A stretch of 64,000 nt of DNA from Planctomycetota bacterium (GTDB taxonomy: Bacteria > Planctomycetota > Planctomycetia > Planctomycetales > Planctomycetaceae). This document shows positions 26,146 to 38,292 of the stretch, piece by piece. The translations under genes and the position numbers were made by a program. How positions within the stretch are numbered: position 1 is the stretch's first letter; each line of letters begins with the position of its first letter. The DNA lies in contig QQVO01000077.1 in the NCBI GenBank assembly GCA_003388505.1, positions 1 to 64,000 of the forward strand, given 5' to 3'. The notes under the pieces are model-generated. The model was not told where the DNA came from. It saw only the letters and a program-made list of their open reading frames with translations, and did no database searches.

Positions 26146-26188
26146 TACCACCGTTGGGCATTCCGTGGTTCCCACCCCGCGATGTCAC

Positions 26189-27595
26189 TCAGCGCTTCTT
26201 CCGAAACAAATGAGTCGGGTGCCCGATCAACCCTTCGGCCGATTCCATGATCGTCTCGGATAGCGTGGGATGGGCGTGAATCGTGCCGGCCAGGTCTTCG
26301 GCCAGCGCGCCCATCTCAATCGCGAGAACCCCTTCGGCGATCAGGTCGCACGCGCCCGGGCCGACAGCTCCCATGCCGAGCACACGATTCGTCTTTGGAT
26401 CGGCAATCAGTTTGGTGACCCCTTCGGTGCGGCCCAACGTCTGTGCCCGGCCGGACGCGGCCCACGGGAAGCGGAACGTGTTCACTTCCCGTTCGGACGC
26501 CTTCGCCTCCGTTTCGGTCAGGCCGCACCAGGCGACTTCCGGATCGGTGAATACCACGGCCGGGATAGCATACGGATCGTACACCACAGGTTCGCCGGCC
26601 AGTGCGCCAACGGCGACCTTGGCTTCATACGTCGCCTTATGGGCCAGCATCGGCTGTCCGGCGACGTCACCGATCGCGAGCAGGTTGGAATCGGTCGTGC
26701 GGCGGACTTTGTCGACCTTGATGAACCTCTGCTCGTCGAGTTCGACCTCGGTGTTTTCCAGCCCGAATCCCTCGCTGTTGGGTCGCCGGCCGACCGCGAT
26801 CAACACGCGGTCAAACTCGGCCGTTTCGGGAGCGCCTTCGCCTGCGAGTTGCGCAATCACGCTGTTCGAGGCGGCGTCGAGCGACTCGACCTTCGTGTCG
26901 AGATAGATCGCCTCGAACCGTTGGTCGAGATGCTGCTTGAGCGGACGCACCAGATCGCGGTCGGCCCCCGGCAGCAGGCCGCTCGTGAGTTCGACGACCG
27001 TCACCTTGGCGCCCAAAGCCGCGTAGACCGTCCCCATTTCGAGTCCGATGTAGCCGCCGCCGACGATGAGCAGCCGCTCGGGAATCTCCTCCAACAAGAG
27101 CGCTCCGGTCGAGTCCATCACGCGCGGATCGTCGACACGCAGCGGTCCGGGAATCACCGGCGAAGACCCGGTCGCAATCACGGCATGCTGGAATTCGATC
27201 GTCTCCTGCGACCCGTCGGCTGACTTGATCTCGACGGAGTTCGAACTGGTGAATTCGCCACGGGCTTTGATCAGCTTTACGCCCCGTGCTTTGCACAACC
27301 CTTCGATTCCATCGGTAAGCCGCCCGATCACGCCGTTCTTCCAGCTTCTGAGTTGATCGAGATCAATCTCCGGCGAGTCGAACCGCACGCCCCAGTCGGC
27401 CGACTCTTTCGATTCGTTAATCAACGCGGCGACGTGCAACAGCGCTTTCGAGGGGATACAACCCCGATGCAGACAGACGCCACCCGGCTTTTCTCCTTCG
27501 TCGACGAGAACCACGTCCATGCCGTGGTCGGCCGCTTCAAACGCCGCCGGGTATCCACCCGGCCCGCCGCCCAGAACCAGAAGTTCAGTTTTCAT
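26189..27595 (-). CDS. lpd: dihydrolipoamide dehydrogenase (E3)
   Basis: The 468-residue protein starts at ATG 27595. It has the FAD-binding [20 protein letters not shown], the redox-active pair in [16 protein letters not shown] (CxxxxC), the NAD-binding [14 protein letters not shown] and the C-terminal HAHPTLSE with the active-site His and Glu supplied to the partner subunit. It reoxidises the dihydrolipoyl group of the E2 component and makes NADH. It is the third gene of a minus-strand operon aceE-aceF-lpd. The 165-base gap to aceF holds a composite two-hairpin repeat. The frame is open upstream to 27655 without conserved residues. Confidence 0.96.
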   Translation of the reverse strand: MKTELLVLGGGPGGYPAAFEAADHGMDVVLVDEGEKPGGVCLHRGCIPSKALLHVAALINESKESADWGVRFDSPEIDLDQLRSWKNGVIGRLTDGIEGLCKARGVKLIKARGEFTSSNSVEIKSADGSQETIEFQHAVIATGSSPVIPGPLRVDDPRVMDSTGALLLEEIPERLLIVGGGYIGLEMGTVYAALGAKVTVVELTSGLLPGADRDLVRPLKQHLDQRFEAIYLDTKVESLDAASNSVIAQLAGEGAPETAEFDRVLIAVGRRPNSEGFGLENTEVELDEQRFIKVDKVRRTTDSNLLAIGDVAGQPMLAHKATYEAKVAVGALAGEPVVYDPYAIPAVVFTDPEVAWCGLTETEAKASEREVNTFRFPWAASGRAQTLGRTEGVTKLIADPKTNRVLGMGAVGPGACDLIAEGVLAIEMGALAEDLAGTIHAHPTLSETIMESAEGLIGHPTHLFRKKR

Positions 27596-27646
27596 GGTGC
27601 TACTGACAATCGATTTCTTGTTTTCCCGCAATGATTTCCAAAACCT

Positions 27647-27719
27647 TGTGCCCAAACTTCCGTTTCGGCACGGCTCGCGTCACTCCTCACACGCGTTCCC
27701 GAACAGAATCTTGGGAACG
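27647..27719 (+). repeat. composite two-hairpin element family A, copy 3, inside the pdh operon
   Basis: Hairpin 1 has arms GTGCCCAAAC (27648-27657) and GTTTCGGCAC (27662-27671) with one mismatch and loop TTCC. Hairpin 2 has arms CGTTCCC (27694-27700) and GGGAACG (27713-27719). The spacer is 22 bases. It lies between aceF and lpd and would be transcribed with them. Confidence 0.85.
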
Positions 27720-27760
27720 AGAAGTATACCGCCCGGCACGATCAGCCCTGCGACAGGTCA

Positions 27761-29257
27761 TTACACGTTCGCGAGCAGCCCGAATGGCTGGGACAGGAGC
27801 GCGGAGAGACGAACGATGAACCGGGCCGCGTCGGCGCCGTCGATGACGCGGTGATCGTAAGACAGTGACAGCGGGAGAATCAGCCGTTCCTCCAACTCCC
27901 CCTCGACGAGCGACAATCGTTTCTGCGAACGGGACAGCCCGAGGATGGCCACTTCCGGGTGATTGACGATCGGCGTGAAGGACGTCCCTCCGATGCCGCC
28001 CAGATTGGTGATGGTGAACGTCCCCCCCTGCATGTCGGACATGTCGAGTTTGCGGTCGCGCGCCCGCGCCGCCAGTTCGGTCAATTCCTCGGCGATTTCC
28101 AGAATCGACTTCTCATCGGCGTCGCGGATCACCGGCACAACCAGCCCGTGCTCGGTGTCGACCGCCACGCCGATATGGAAGTAGTCCTTGAGAATCAGTT
28201 CGCCCGCCTCGAAGTCGAGGCTGCTGTTGAAGTGCGGCATCTCGCGGAGCAGTTGCGCGCACGCCTTGAGCACGATCGCCGTGACCGTGATCTTCGGACC
28301 TTCCTTGCCGGCCGAGTTCATATATCGGCGGCGGACCGACTCGAGTTCCGTAACGTCGGCCTCATCATGCTGCGTGACGTGGGGGATCACCTGCCAGGAG
28401 GTGCTGAGCTGCGCAGCGGATGTCCGCCGGAGCTTGCTGAGCTTCTTTCGCTCGACCGGCCCGAATTTCGAAAAGTCCGGCAGTTGCGGGGACTGGATGC
28501 CGCCCGACGTCGACTCGCGGGGCGCGAGATGATCCCGGACATAAGCCTCGACGTCCGCCGTCACAATCCGGCCGCCCTTGCCCGATCCGGAGACCTGGTA
28601 CAGGTCCACGCCGAGCTTGCGGGCCAGTCGCCGCGTCGCAGGACCGGCCGGGGGCGGCGGCCGGTCGTCCTCGCCCGACTCTTCTGCATCAGATTCCTTC
28701 GTCGCGGCGGCGCGTTTCGGCTGAGACGGTTCTGATCCGTCGCCGTCCTCTTTCGACTCCTCTGCGGACTTTTTCTTCTTCTTCGACTTCTTCGGGGCCG
28801 CGTCCTTTTTCTCCTTCGGCTCAGACTTCTCGCCGCCCTGCTCCTCGTCCGGCTCTTCGTCTTCAGTTTCTTCGTCTTCAGTTTCTTCGTCTTCAGTTTC
28901 TTCGTCACCGTCGGATTCGTCTGAGTCCTCGTCCCGGTCTTCGTCGGAGGCGTCCTCGTCCGGTTCCTCCTCCTCGGATTTCGACTCCTCGTCCCCCCCT
29001 GCCCCTTCCTCGCCGCCGCCGGCCTCCTCGATCGTCAGCACAACCGTTCCCACCTCAACGGTGTCACCTTCGCTCACATGCACCTTGGCGACCTTCCCCG
29101 CATGGGGGCAGGGCAATTCGACGACCGCCTTCTCCGTCTCGAGTTCCATCACCGTCTGCTCGGCTTCAATCTCATCCCCCTCCTTCACGAGGATTTCTGC
29201 GATATCGGCCTCGGTGATGTTCTCGCCCAGTTCCGGGATGCGAAACTCAGTCGCCAT
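27761..29257 (-). CDS. aceF: pyruvate dehydrogenase dihydrolipoyl acetyltransferase (E2)
   Basis: The 498-residue protein has one lipoyl domain (residues 1-80, lipoyl-lysine motif ELETEKAVVELP), an extremely acidic linker of about 120 residues (Asp/Glu-rich, then Lys-rich), a peripheral-subunit-binding domain (ATRRLARKLGVDLYQVSGSG, about 205-240) and the catalytic domain. The active site DHRVIDGADAARFI is intact near the C-terminus. It transfers acetyl groups from lipoamide to CoA at the core of the pyruvate dehydrogenase complex. Most E2 linkers are Ala/Pro-rich; here a 15-base tandem repeat encodes part of an acidic one. The gene follows aceE by 59 bases. Confidence 0.95.
   Translation of the reverse strand: MATEFRIPELGENITEADIAEILVKEGDEIEAEQTVMELETEKAVVELPCPHAGKVAKVHVSEGDTVEVGTVVLTIEEAGGGEEGAGGDEESKSEEEEPDEDASDEDRDEDSDESDGDEETEDEETEDEETEDEEPDEEQGGEKSEPKEKKDAAPKKSKKKKKSAEESKEDGDGSEPSQPKRAAATKESDAEESGEDDRPPPPAGPATRRLARKLGVDLYQVSGSGKGGRIVTADVEAYVRDHLAPRESTSGGIQSPQLPDFSKFGPVERKKLSKLRRTSAAQLSTSWQVIPHVTQHDEADVTELESVRRRYMNSAGKEGPKITVTAIVLKACAQLLREMPHFNSSLDFEAGELILKDYFHIGVAVDTEHGLVVPVIRDADEKSILEIAEELTELAARARDRKLDMSDMQGGTFTITNLGGIGGTSFTPIVNHPEVAILGLSRSQKRLSLVEGELEERLILPLSLSYDHRVIDGADAARFIVRLSALLSQPFGLLANV
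28856..28906. repeat. 15-base tandem repeat in aceF linker
   Basis: Three perfect copies of TTCGTCTTCAGTTTC (28856-28870, 28871-28885, 28886-28900) are followed by a partial fourth. The unit is five codons long, so copy-number change would alter the Glu/Asp/Thr linker without a frameshift. Confidence 0.9.
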
Positions 29258-29316
29258 GCGCTTCTCTTCGTCTTCTCGTTGTCAATCGGGTGCCTAAAAA
29301 CGCCAAGCTGAAGACG

Positions 29317-32028
<2,712 letters not shown>

Positions 32029-32458
32029 GCAAGGCATGGCGGCCCAGGCCTTGGCAGTTTGAGCAGCGCGAACTCAATTCGCCTCCGCCGACAGTATGAT
32101 GATTTTAGGGCCGTTGGCGACCCTACAAAGTGGGCAAATGCCCCGCCAGAGGAGAATCCCCGACCCGGTTCCCAGGTTATCGCAGCCTCACCGGCCCACG
32201 TCCTGACCGCCATCTTCCGGTCGCATCCGCGAAATTTCAGCAACGAAAGTCTATGATTCGAGCTTCAGCGGCTGAGTTTCCCTCCCGCGAGCGAACGACA
32301 ATATCGAACAGCGGCGAAGCCGCGATCGCAGGGAGCCGTGAGCGCCGGCTCATGGAATTCGCTCCACTCCGTCCAAACGGCTGAGCCGCGAATGCGGCGC
32401 CAGCACGCTTCGTCACCAAATCGGCTGCCGAGGCAGTGTCGCCGCGAGCGCGAGAAAC
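32029..32458. other. 430-base divergent region upstream of aceE and the SDR gene
   Basis: No gene is supported. It should contain the promoter of the pdh operon (minus) and of the SDR gene (plus). A family F double hairpin sits at 32311-32355. I see no convincing promoter boxes or riboswitch. Confidence 0.5.
32311..32355. repeat. double-hairpin repeat family F, copy 1
   Basis: GCGGC-GAA-GCCGC (32311-32323) is followed by CCGTGAGC-GCCG-GCTCATGG (32336-32355). The same order of hairpins and much of the sequence recur at 35585-35629. Confidence 0.8.
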
Positions 32459-33256
32459 ATGCCGGAATCCACCACACAGCCTGATGCAGACAGCCGCTCG
32501 TTCGGCGATCTGTCCGGCCGCCGCGCGCTGGTCACCGGATCGTCGAGCGGGATTGGCCGGGCAATCGCGCTGGAACTCGCCCGCGCCGGCGCCGACGTCG
32601 TCGTCCACTGCGCCCGGTCTGTCAATCGCGGCGAGATCGTCGCTGCAGACATTACGGCGATGGGACGCCGCGCCAAGCTCTTGACTGCCGACGTGAGCGA
32701 GGAAGATGCTTCCGCTGAACTGATCCACCGCGCCTGGAAGGTCTTCGGCGGCCTCGACATTTGCGTCAACAACGCCGGGGTCGATCTCCTCACCGGAGAG
32801 GGCGCTGCGCTGGATTACACGATGAAATTGGACTGCTTGTACGCCGTCGACATCCGTGGAACGACACTCGTCAGCCGGGCGGTCGGCCGGAAAATGCGGG
32901 CGGCGGGGGGCGGAGTGATCCTCAACATCGGGTGGGATCAGGCGGATCGCGGCATGGAGGGCGACAGCGGGGAGTTGTTCGCACTCACCAAGAACGCGAT
33001 CATGGGGCTAACCAGATCCCTGGCCGTTTCACTCGCGCCGGAAGTGCGAGTCAACTGCATCGCCCCCGGCTGGATTCGGACGGCGTGGGGCGAGCAGGCT
33101 GGAGACGTCTGGCAGGAGCGCGTGATCCGCGAGACGCCCCTGAGGCGGTGGGGCACGCCGGACGATGTCGCCCGGCTGGCGCGGTTCCTGGTCAGCGACG
33201 ATGCGGCCTACATCACGGGACAGGTCATCAATGCCAACGGCGGCGCGGTACGATAG
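32459..33256 (+). CDS. SDR-family oxidoreductase lacking the catalytic tyrosine
   Basis: The 265-residue protein has the classical SDR nucleotide-binding motif TGSSSGIG (residues 26-33), the NNAG motif (104-107), the PGWIRT segment after the active site and a C-terminal YITGQVINANGG. The active site is altered: the YxxxK motif reads FALTK (Phe174, Lys178), and the usual catalytic Ser position lies in a NIGWDQ segment. The protein may bind NAD(P) without normal dehydrogenase chemistry, or use another residue. It lies 74 bases upstream of a pterin dehydratase gene on the same strand, which hints at a pterin-related role but does not show one. Confidence 0.88.
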   Translation: MPESTTQPDADSRSFGDLSGRRALVTGSSSGIGRAIALELARAGADVVVHCARSVNRGEIVAADITAMGRRAKLLTADVSEEDASAELIHRAWKVFGGLDICVNNAGVDLLTGEGAALDYTMKLDCLYAVDIRGTTLVSRAVGRKMRAAGGGVILNIGWDQADRGMEGDSGELFALTKNAIMGLTRSLAVSLAPEVRVNCIAPGWIRTAWGEQAGDVWQERVIRETPLRRWGTPDDVARLARFLVSDDAAYITGQVINANGGAVR

Positions 33257-33330
33257 CGGGCTCAGTCGTCACAACTTGCACGCCGCCAATCAGCGATCGC
33301 AGACGTAATGCCGAGACAGGGGGCAACACC

Positions 33331-33675
33331 ATGCCTGATGATGTCGTTCTGACCGAGCAGCAGATTGAAGCCGCACTCGAGGACCTCCCCGGTTGGGAGA
33401 TCCGCGACGGCTGGCTGCGACGCAAGTACGTAACGCCCGGTTGGCCGCATACCATGCTCCTCGCCTCCGCAATCGGATATGCCGCCGAGGCGGCCTGGCA
33501 TCACCCGGACCTCGAGTTGGGCTATGCGCAAGTCATTGTCAAACTCCAGACGCACCGCGTCAAAGGCATTACACAGAGCGACGTCGACCTGGCCTGTCGA
33601 ATCCACGAGATCGCACTGTGGAAGCCTGCCGAGACCTCGCCACTGGAGGGCTTCCCCAAGAATTGGGTGCGATGA
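33331..33675 (+). CDS. pterin-4a-carbinolamine dehydratase
   Basis: The 114-residue protein from ATG 33331 matches the PCD family: LTEQQIEAALEDLPGWEIRD at the N-terminus, EAAWHHPDLELGYAQVIVKL with the catalytic His-His-Pro, and a C-terminal GITQSDVDLACRIHEIA. The enzyme dehydrates 4a-hydroxytetrahydropterins; in bacteria it also appears in molybdopterin or methanopterin gene clusters. The next gene, 66 bases downstream, is a dihydropteroate-synthase-like DUF6513 protein, so a role in tetrahydromethanopterin metabolism is likely. No phenylalanine hydroxylase gene is nearby. Confidence 0.92.
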   Translation: MPDDVVLTEQQIEAALEDLPGWEIRDGWLRRKYVTPGWPHTMLLASAIGYAAEAAWHHPDLELGYAQVIVKLQTHRVKGITQSDVDLACRIHEIALWKPAETSPLEGFPKNWVR

Positions 33676-33741
33676 ACAGCCGTTGCAGTCGTGCGCCCGC
33701 TGGTTGGTCCGCTGCAACGCCGCTGAGACCGCGACAGCCTC

Positions 33742-35130
<1,389 letters not shown>

Positions 35131-35623
35131 GTGCCCACGACTCCGGCTGCCAGAAAACGCCAGCGATCACTGGCGTCAATGCGGGCATAAACTCGTTTCG
35201 TACCCCGGCCTTCCACGGCTGTCGTTTACACACATCTCTGGATGCCCGTTCGAGTGACTCTCCGAGAGATTCGAATGGAACGCGGATGACCACGGATTGG
35301 ACCGATTTTCGCTGATTGCTTTCTGTGAAGTGCAGAGTATTCACGCCTGGATCGATGCGGTCTCGGCGATGCCGCCTCTTGAGGAATACTCCCGAAATCC
35401 GTGCTGATCCGCCGAATCCGCGAAAATCTGTGTCCTCTTCGAGAATCCCCTGGGCCTGGTTTCTCAGGACCGGGGCCCACCCGAGTTGTGTGTAACTGAC
35501 AGCCTTTCAAGGCCGGGCTCACCAGACTCCCGCCGACAGTTGCGCGTAATGGCGAACGTCTCTCCAGACATCCGGAAGTAACCAGCGGCGAAGTCGCGCA
35601 AGCATGTAGCCGTGAGCGCAAGC
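35131..35623. other. 493-base convergent intergenic region with two repeat elements
   Basis: No gene is supported. The region between convergent genes holds a family D fold-back repeat (35279-35432) and a family F double hairpin (35585-35629). The rest shows no recognisable feature. Confidence 0.7.
35279..35432. repeat. fold-back repeat family D, copy 2
   Basis: The left arm AACGCGGATGACCACGGATT... (35279-35317) pairs imperfectly with the right arm 35393-35432 (...AATCCGCGAAAATCTGTG). The arms share the GCGGAT core with the copy at 24018-24186. Confidence 0.7.
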
Positions 35624-35629
35624 TCATGG
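35585..35629. repeat. double-hairpin repeat family F, copy 2
   Basis: GCGGC-GAA-GTCGC (35585-35597) is followed by CCGTGAGC-GCAA-GCTCATGG (35610-35629). The TGA stop codon of the DUF455 gene (35624-35626) lies in the second hairpin. Confidence 0.8.
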
Positions 35630-36448
35630 AGTACTCGGTGGAGTCGCAGGTGGCTGCCGCACGGTCTCAGCAAGACGCTCGATGAACTCCTCCGACAGCC
35701 CCGCCTCCCGCCGCGCATCACGCTGAAGCACCTCTCCGGCCGCCTTGGAAGCATGCAGCGGCCAGTGCAGATGAGACGTGAAAGCGTCCCAGTCGGAAAG
35801 CTCTCGCGGCTTGAGCTTTCGCAACCACTCGACGCCGAACGCCACGTGCTCGATCTCGTCCCGGTGAATCACCCGCATCAGCGCTCCGCTTCGCTCGTCG
35901 CCGGCGGCTTCGAATTCCTCGGCAAACTCGATCGTGTGATCCAGATTCCGGCCTTCAAACAGCAGCGGCAGACCGGCGACATAGTCAAGCGGCGACGCAA
36001 ACGACATCGCCTTCTCCCAGATGTAGCTGTTGACCGGAAACTTGCCGAACTCGAGCCCCAGCGTGCGGGCCCGCTCGACGTGCATCCGGGTATGCCGTTG
36101 TTCGTCGCCCATGATGCGCGCGACGCCCGTTCGAAATTCAGACGGCGCGTCGGGAAAGGCCAGCAGCACCCACGCCATCACTTCCAGAGCCTGCAGCTCA
36201 TGGTTCGCCATGATGTGGTGGGCCAACGCCCTTTTCGCAGGATCCCGCAAAGATTCTCCCCGCGGCATCGCAGGCGCCGTCCGCCGCGCCGCGAACTGCA
36301 GGTTTGACGGCCGGCGGGGCTGAATTCGTCGCTCAGCCGGACCAGCGCTCCGGTCGGTCAACGGCTCCACCGCCGGTTGAAGCTTGCCTTCAAGCGAGTC
36401 GGAATCGAGAACCTGCCTGGCGAACTCTGTCACTTCCATTTGTCTCAC
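35624..36448 (-). CDS. DUF455 ferritin-like protein
   Basis: The 274-residue protein has the DUF455 signature of a ferritin-like di-iron fold: ANHELQALEVMAWVLLAFPD (Glu and surrounding helix), GDEQRHTRMHVERAR (ExxH), and HRDEIEHVAFGVEWL (ExxH). These supply the metal-binding glutamates and histidines of two helix pairs. DUF455 proteins resemble the tRNA-modifying MiaE hydroxylase, but their substrate is not established. The first 75 residues are Arg/Pro-rich and poorly conserved, so a later start is possible, though no clear one is seen. The stop codon lies in a repeat hairpin. Confidence 0.85.
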   Translation of the reverse strand: MRQMEVTEFARQVLDSDSLEGKLQPAVEPLTDRSAGPAERRIQPRRPSNLQFAARRTAPAMPRGESLRDPAKRALAHHIMANHELQALEVMAWVLLAFPDAPSEFRTGVARIMGDEQRHTRMHVERARTLGLEFGKFPVNSYIWEKAMSFASPLDYVAGLPLLFEGRNLDHTIEFAEEFEAAGDERSGALMRVIHRDEIEHVAFGVEWLRKLKPRELSDWDAFTSHLHWPLHASKAAGEVLQRDARREAGLSEEFIERLAETVRQPPATPPSTP

Positions 36449-36809
36449 CAGATCGGTGGGCGACGTGTTGGCTTTTCACCACATCAAACTCGAGCCAATG
36501 CTGCCCGTTCGCCACATGATAAGCGGCGGGACTGCCGGCGTTACTGAAATCTCTGGCCACAAACCATTGCCTGCACAAGAGTTTCGCCGCCACCGTTCAA
36601 CAGGCGGAACAACCCGGCATTCATTTTGTTGACATCCCAAGCAGACAGCAGCCACTTCGTTTCATGCACCGAATCACGTTCCGCTCGAATGCACGCCGCC
36701 GGCGATTCCGCCCGGACGGCGCGGCGAGCCGGGTGCGCCTCGCGTGCAGCGTATCACGAGACTCTGCGGATGCGAAATCCGCGCGGGACATCGAACCGGG
36801 GGATGCCGG
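36449..36809. other. 361-base divergent promoter region
   Basis: This separates the DUF455 gene and the sigma-54 activator gene. A TTGACA hexamer near 36630 has no matching -10 box at normal spacing. No repeat or RNA is recognised. Confidence 0.35.
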
Positions 36810-38234
36810 ATGGCTGACTGTAAACTGCTTCTCGTCAGCGGCGACGTCGTCTTCGCTGCGCAACTCGGGACCATGCTGGGCGACGCAGCCGAGTTCTTGC
36901 CGGCCGAGACCGTGGACGAAGCCGCGTCTCTGCTGAGCAGCGAATCGCCGCAGTTGCTCGTCGCAGATTTTCGCGACGTGCGAGACGGCGGTCACGCCGG
37001 TGACCGCTTCCTGGAGTCGGTTCAAGAGCTGGCCAACCCGCCGACGGTCATTTTGATCACCTCCGGCGACTGTCCCGAACCGCTCGAACGTCGCGCCGCC
37101 TGCTCCGACATGGCCCACTTTCGAGCCTCGCACGACACCGCCCTCATCGAGGAGGCCGTGCAGCGGCATCTCACCGCGCTTTCTGCGGCGACGCCCGCGG
37201 CGGGAGCATCCGAATCAGAGACGACCGACCCTGAATTCACCGATGCGGTCATCGAAGGGGTCACCCAGCGGTTCGAAACCAATTCCTCTTCGTTTCGCAG
37301 AATGCTCGAGGATCTGGCCATCGCCGCCGCCCACGACGTCACGATCCTGCTCATCGGCGAGACCGGTTCGGGCAAAACGTACCTGTCGCAGTTGATTCAC
37401 GAGGCGTCCCCGCGACGGGACGAACCCTTCATTCACGTCGCGTGCGGAGCGCTGCCTCGCGAGTTGATCGAGAGCGAACTGTTCGGACACGCCAAGGGCG
37501 CATTTACCTCCGCTCACGCGGACAAGCAGGGCAAGTTTCTGGCGGCTGCCGGAGGGACGATTCTTCTCGACGAAATCGACGTGCTCGGGCCCGAACAGCA
37601 GGTCAAGTTGCTGCGCGTGATCGAAACGCGGGAGTTCGAGCCGGTCGGCTCCAACACAACTCACAAGTCGCGGGCGCGGCTCGTCGTCGCCAGCAACCTC
37701 GACCTGCAGCCTCTTGTCGAGCAGGGCAAGTTCCGGCCCGACCTCTACTACCGCCTCAACATGCTCAAGTTTGATATCCCCCCGTTGCGCAAACGGAAGA
37801 TGGACATCGTGCCGCTGGCCAGGAAGTTCATCGCGAAGTTCACCGAGCAGCACGGCACGGTCGTCAACTCCGTCGAGGATCGCTTCTTCGACGGACTGCT
37901 GGCGTATCCCTGGCCCGGCAACGTGCGGGAACTCGAACACGTCGTGCAGCGCGCGGTCATCTACTGCCGGGATGAACGGCTGCAGGCGGAACAACTCCCG
38001 CCCCACATCCTGCTCAACGAAGCCGGGCCCGTGAATGACCCGTCGGTGAAGCTGCCGAACTACAGTGCAAGCACCGACACATCGCTGGAGGCGCAAGTCG
38101 CCGTGACCGAACGGGAGTTGATCGAAGACGCACTGATGCGAAACAACTTCTCCCGCACCAACACCGCCAAGGATCTCGGCATCAGCCGCGTCACTCTGTA
38201 CAATAAGATGAAACGCTACAAGCTGATGAAGTGA
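36810..38234 (+). CDS. sigma-54-dependent transcriptional activator with degenerate receiver
   Basis: The 474-residue protein starts at ATG 36810 (GGGGGA upstream). Residues 1-120 resemble a receiver domain, but the acidic pair after the first strand is missing (KLLLVSGD), so phosphorylation is doubtful. The AAA+ domain has Walker A GETGSGKT, the sigma-54-contact loop GAFTSA (GAFTGA with Ser), Walker B GGTILLDEID and the arginine region KFRPDLYYRLNML. The C-terminus is a Fis-type helix-turn-helix (NTAKDLGISRVTLYNKMKRY). It should activate sigma-54 promoters from an upstream site. No sensor kinase gene is adjacent, and I found no convincing -24/-12 promoter in the window. Confidence 0.93.
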   Translation: MADCKLLLVSGDVVFAAQLGTMLGDAAEFLPAETVDEAASLLSSESPQLLVADFRDVRDGGHAGDRFLESVQELANPPTVILITSGDCPEPLERRAACSDMAHFRASHDTALIEEAVQRHLTALSAATPAAGASESETTDPEFTDAVIEGVTQRFETNSSSFRRMLEDLAIAAAHDVTILLIGETGSGKTYLSQLIHEASPRRDEPFIHVACGALPRELIESELFGHAKGAFTSAHADKQGKFLAAAGGTILLDEIDVLGPEQQVKLLRVIETREFEPVGSNTTHKSRARLVVASNLDLQPLVEQGKFRPDLYYRLNMLKFDIPPLRKRKMDIVPLARKFIAKFTEQHGTVVNSVEDRFFDGLLAYPWPGNVRELEHVVQRAVIYCRDERLQAEQLPPHILLNEAGPVNDPSVKLPNYSASTDTSLEAQVAVTERELIEDALMRNNFSRTNTAKDLGISRVTLYNKMKRYKLMK

Positions 38235-38292
38235 GCCCGGTCACGCGACTCACCCGTCGGCGATCCTCCGGTCCCTGCGACGACGCGCTGCG

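Larger units (their letters stand above)
25596..26188. other. 593-base gene-free region packed with fold-back repeats
   Basis: No coding sequence is supported here. The region holds, in order, repeats of families E (25620), A (25701), J (25791), I (25843), a GCGGGC/GCCCGC hairpin (25927-25941), J again (25954) and C (26031). It lies between a plus-strand gene end and the 3' end of lpd. Confidence 0.8.

Noticed and set aside
25596-26188. CRISPR array or structured riboswitch in the repeat-rich gap
   Set aside because: The repeats are different palindromic families with unequal spacing, no regular direct-repeat/spacer pattern and no cas genes.
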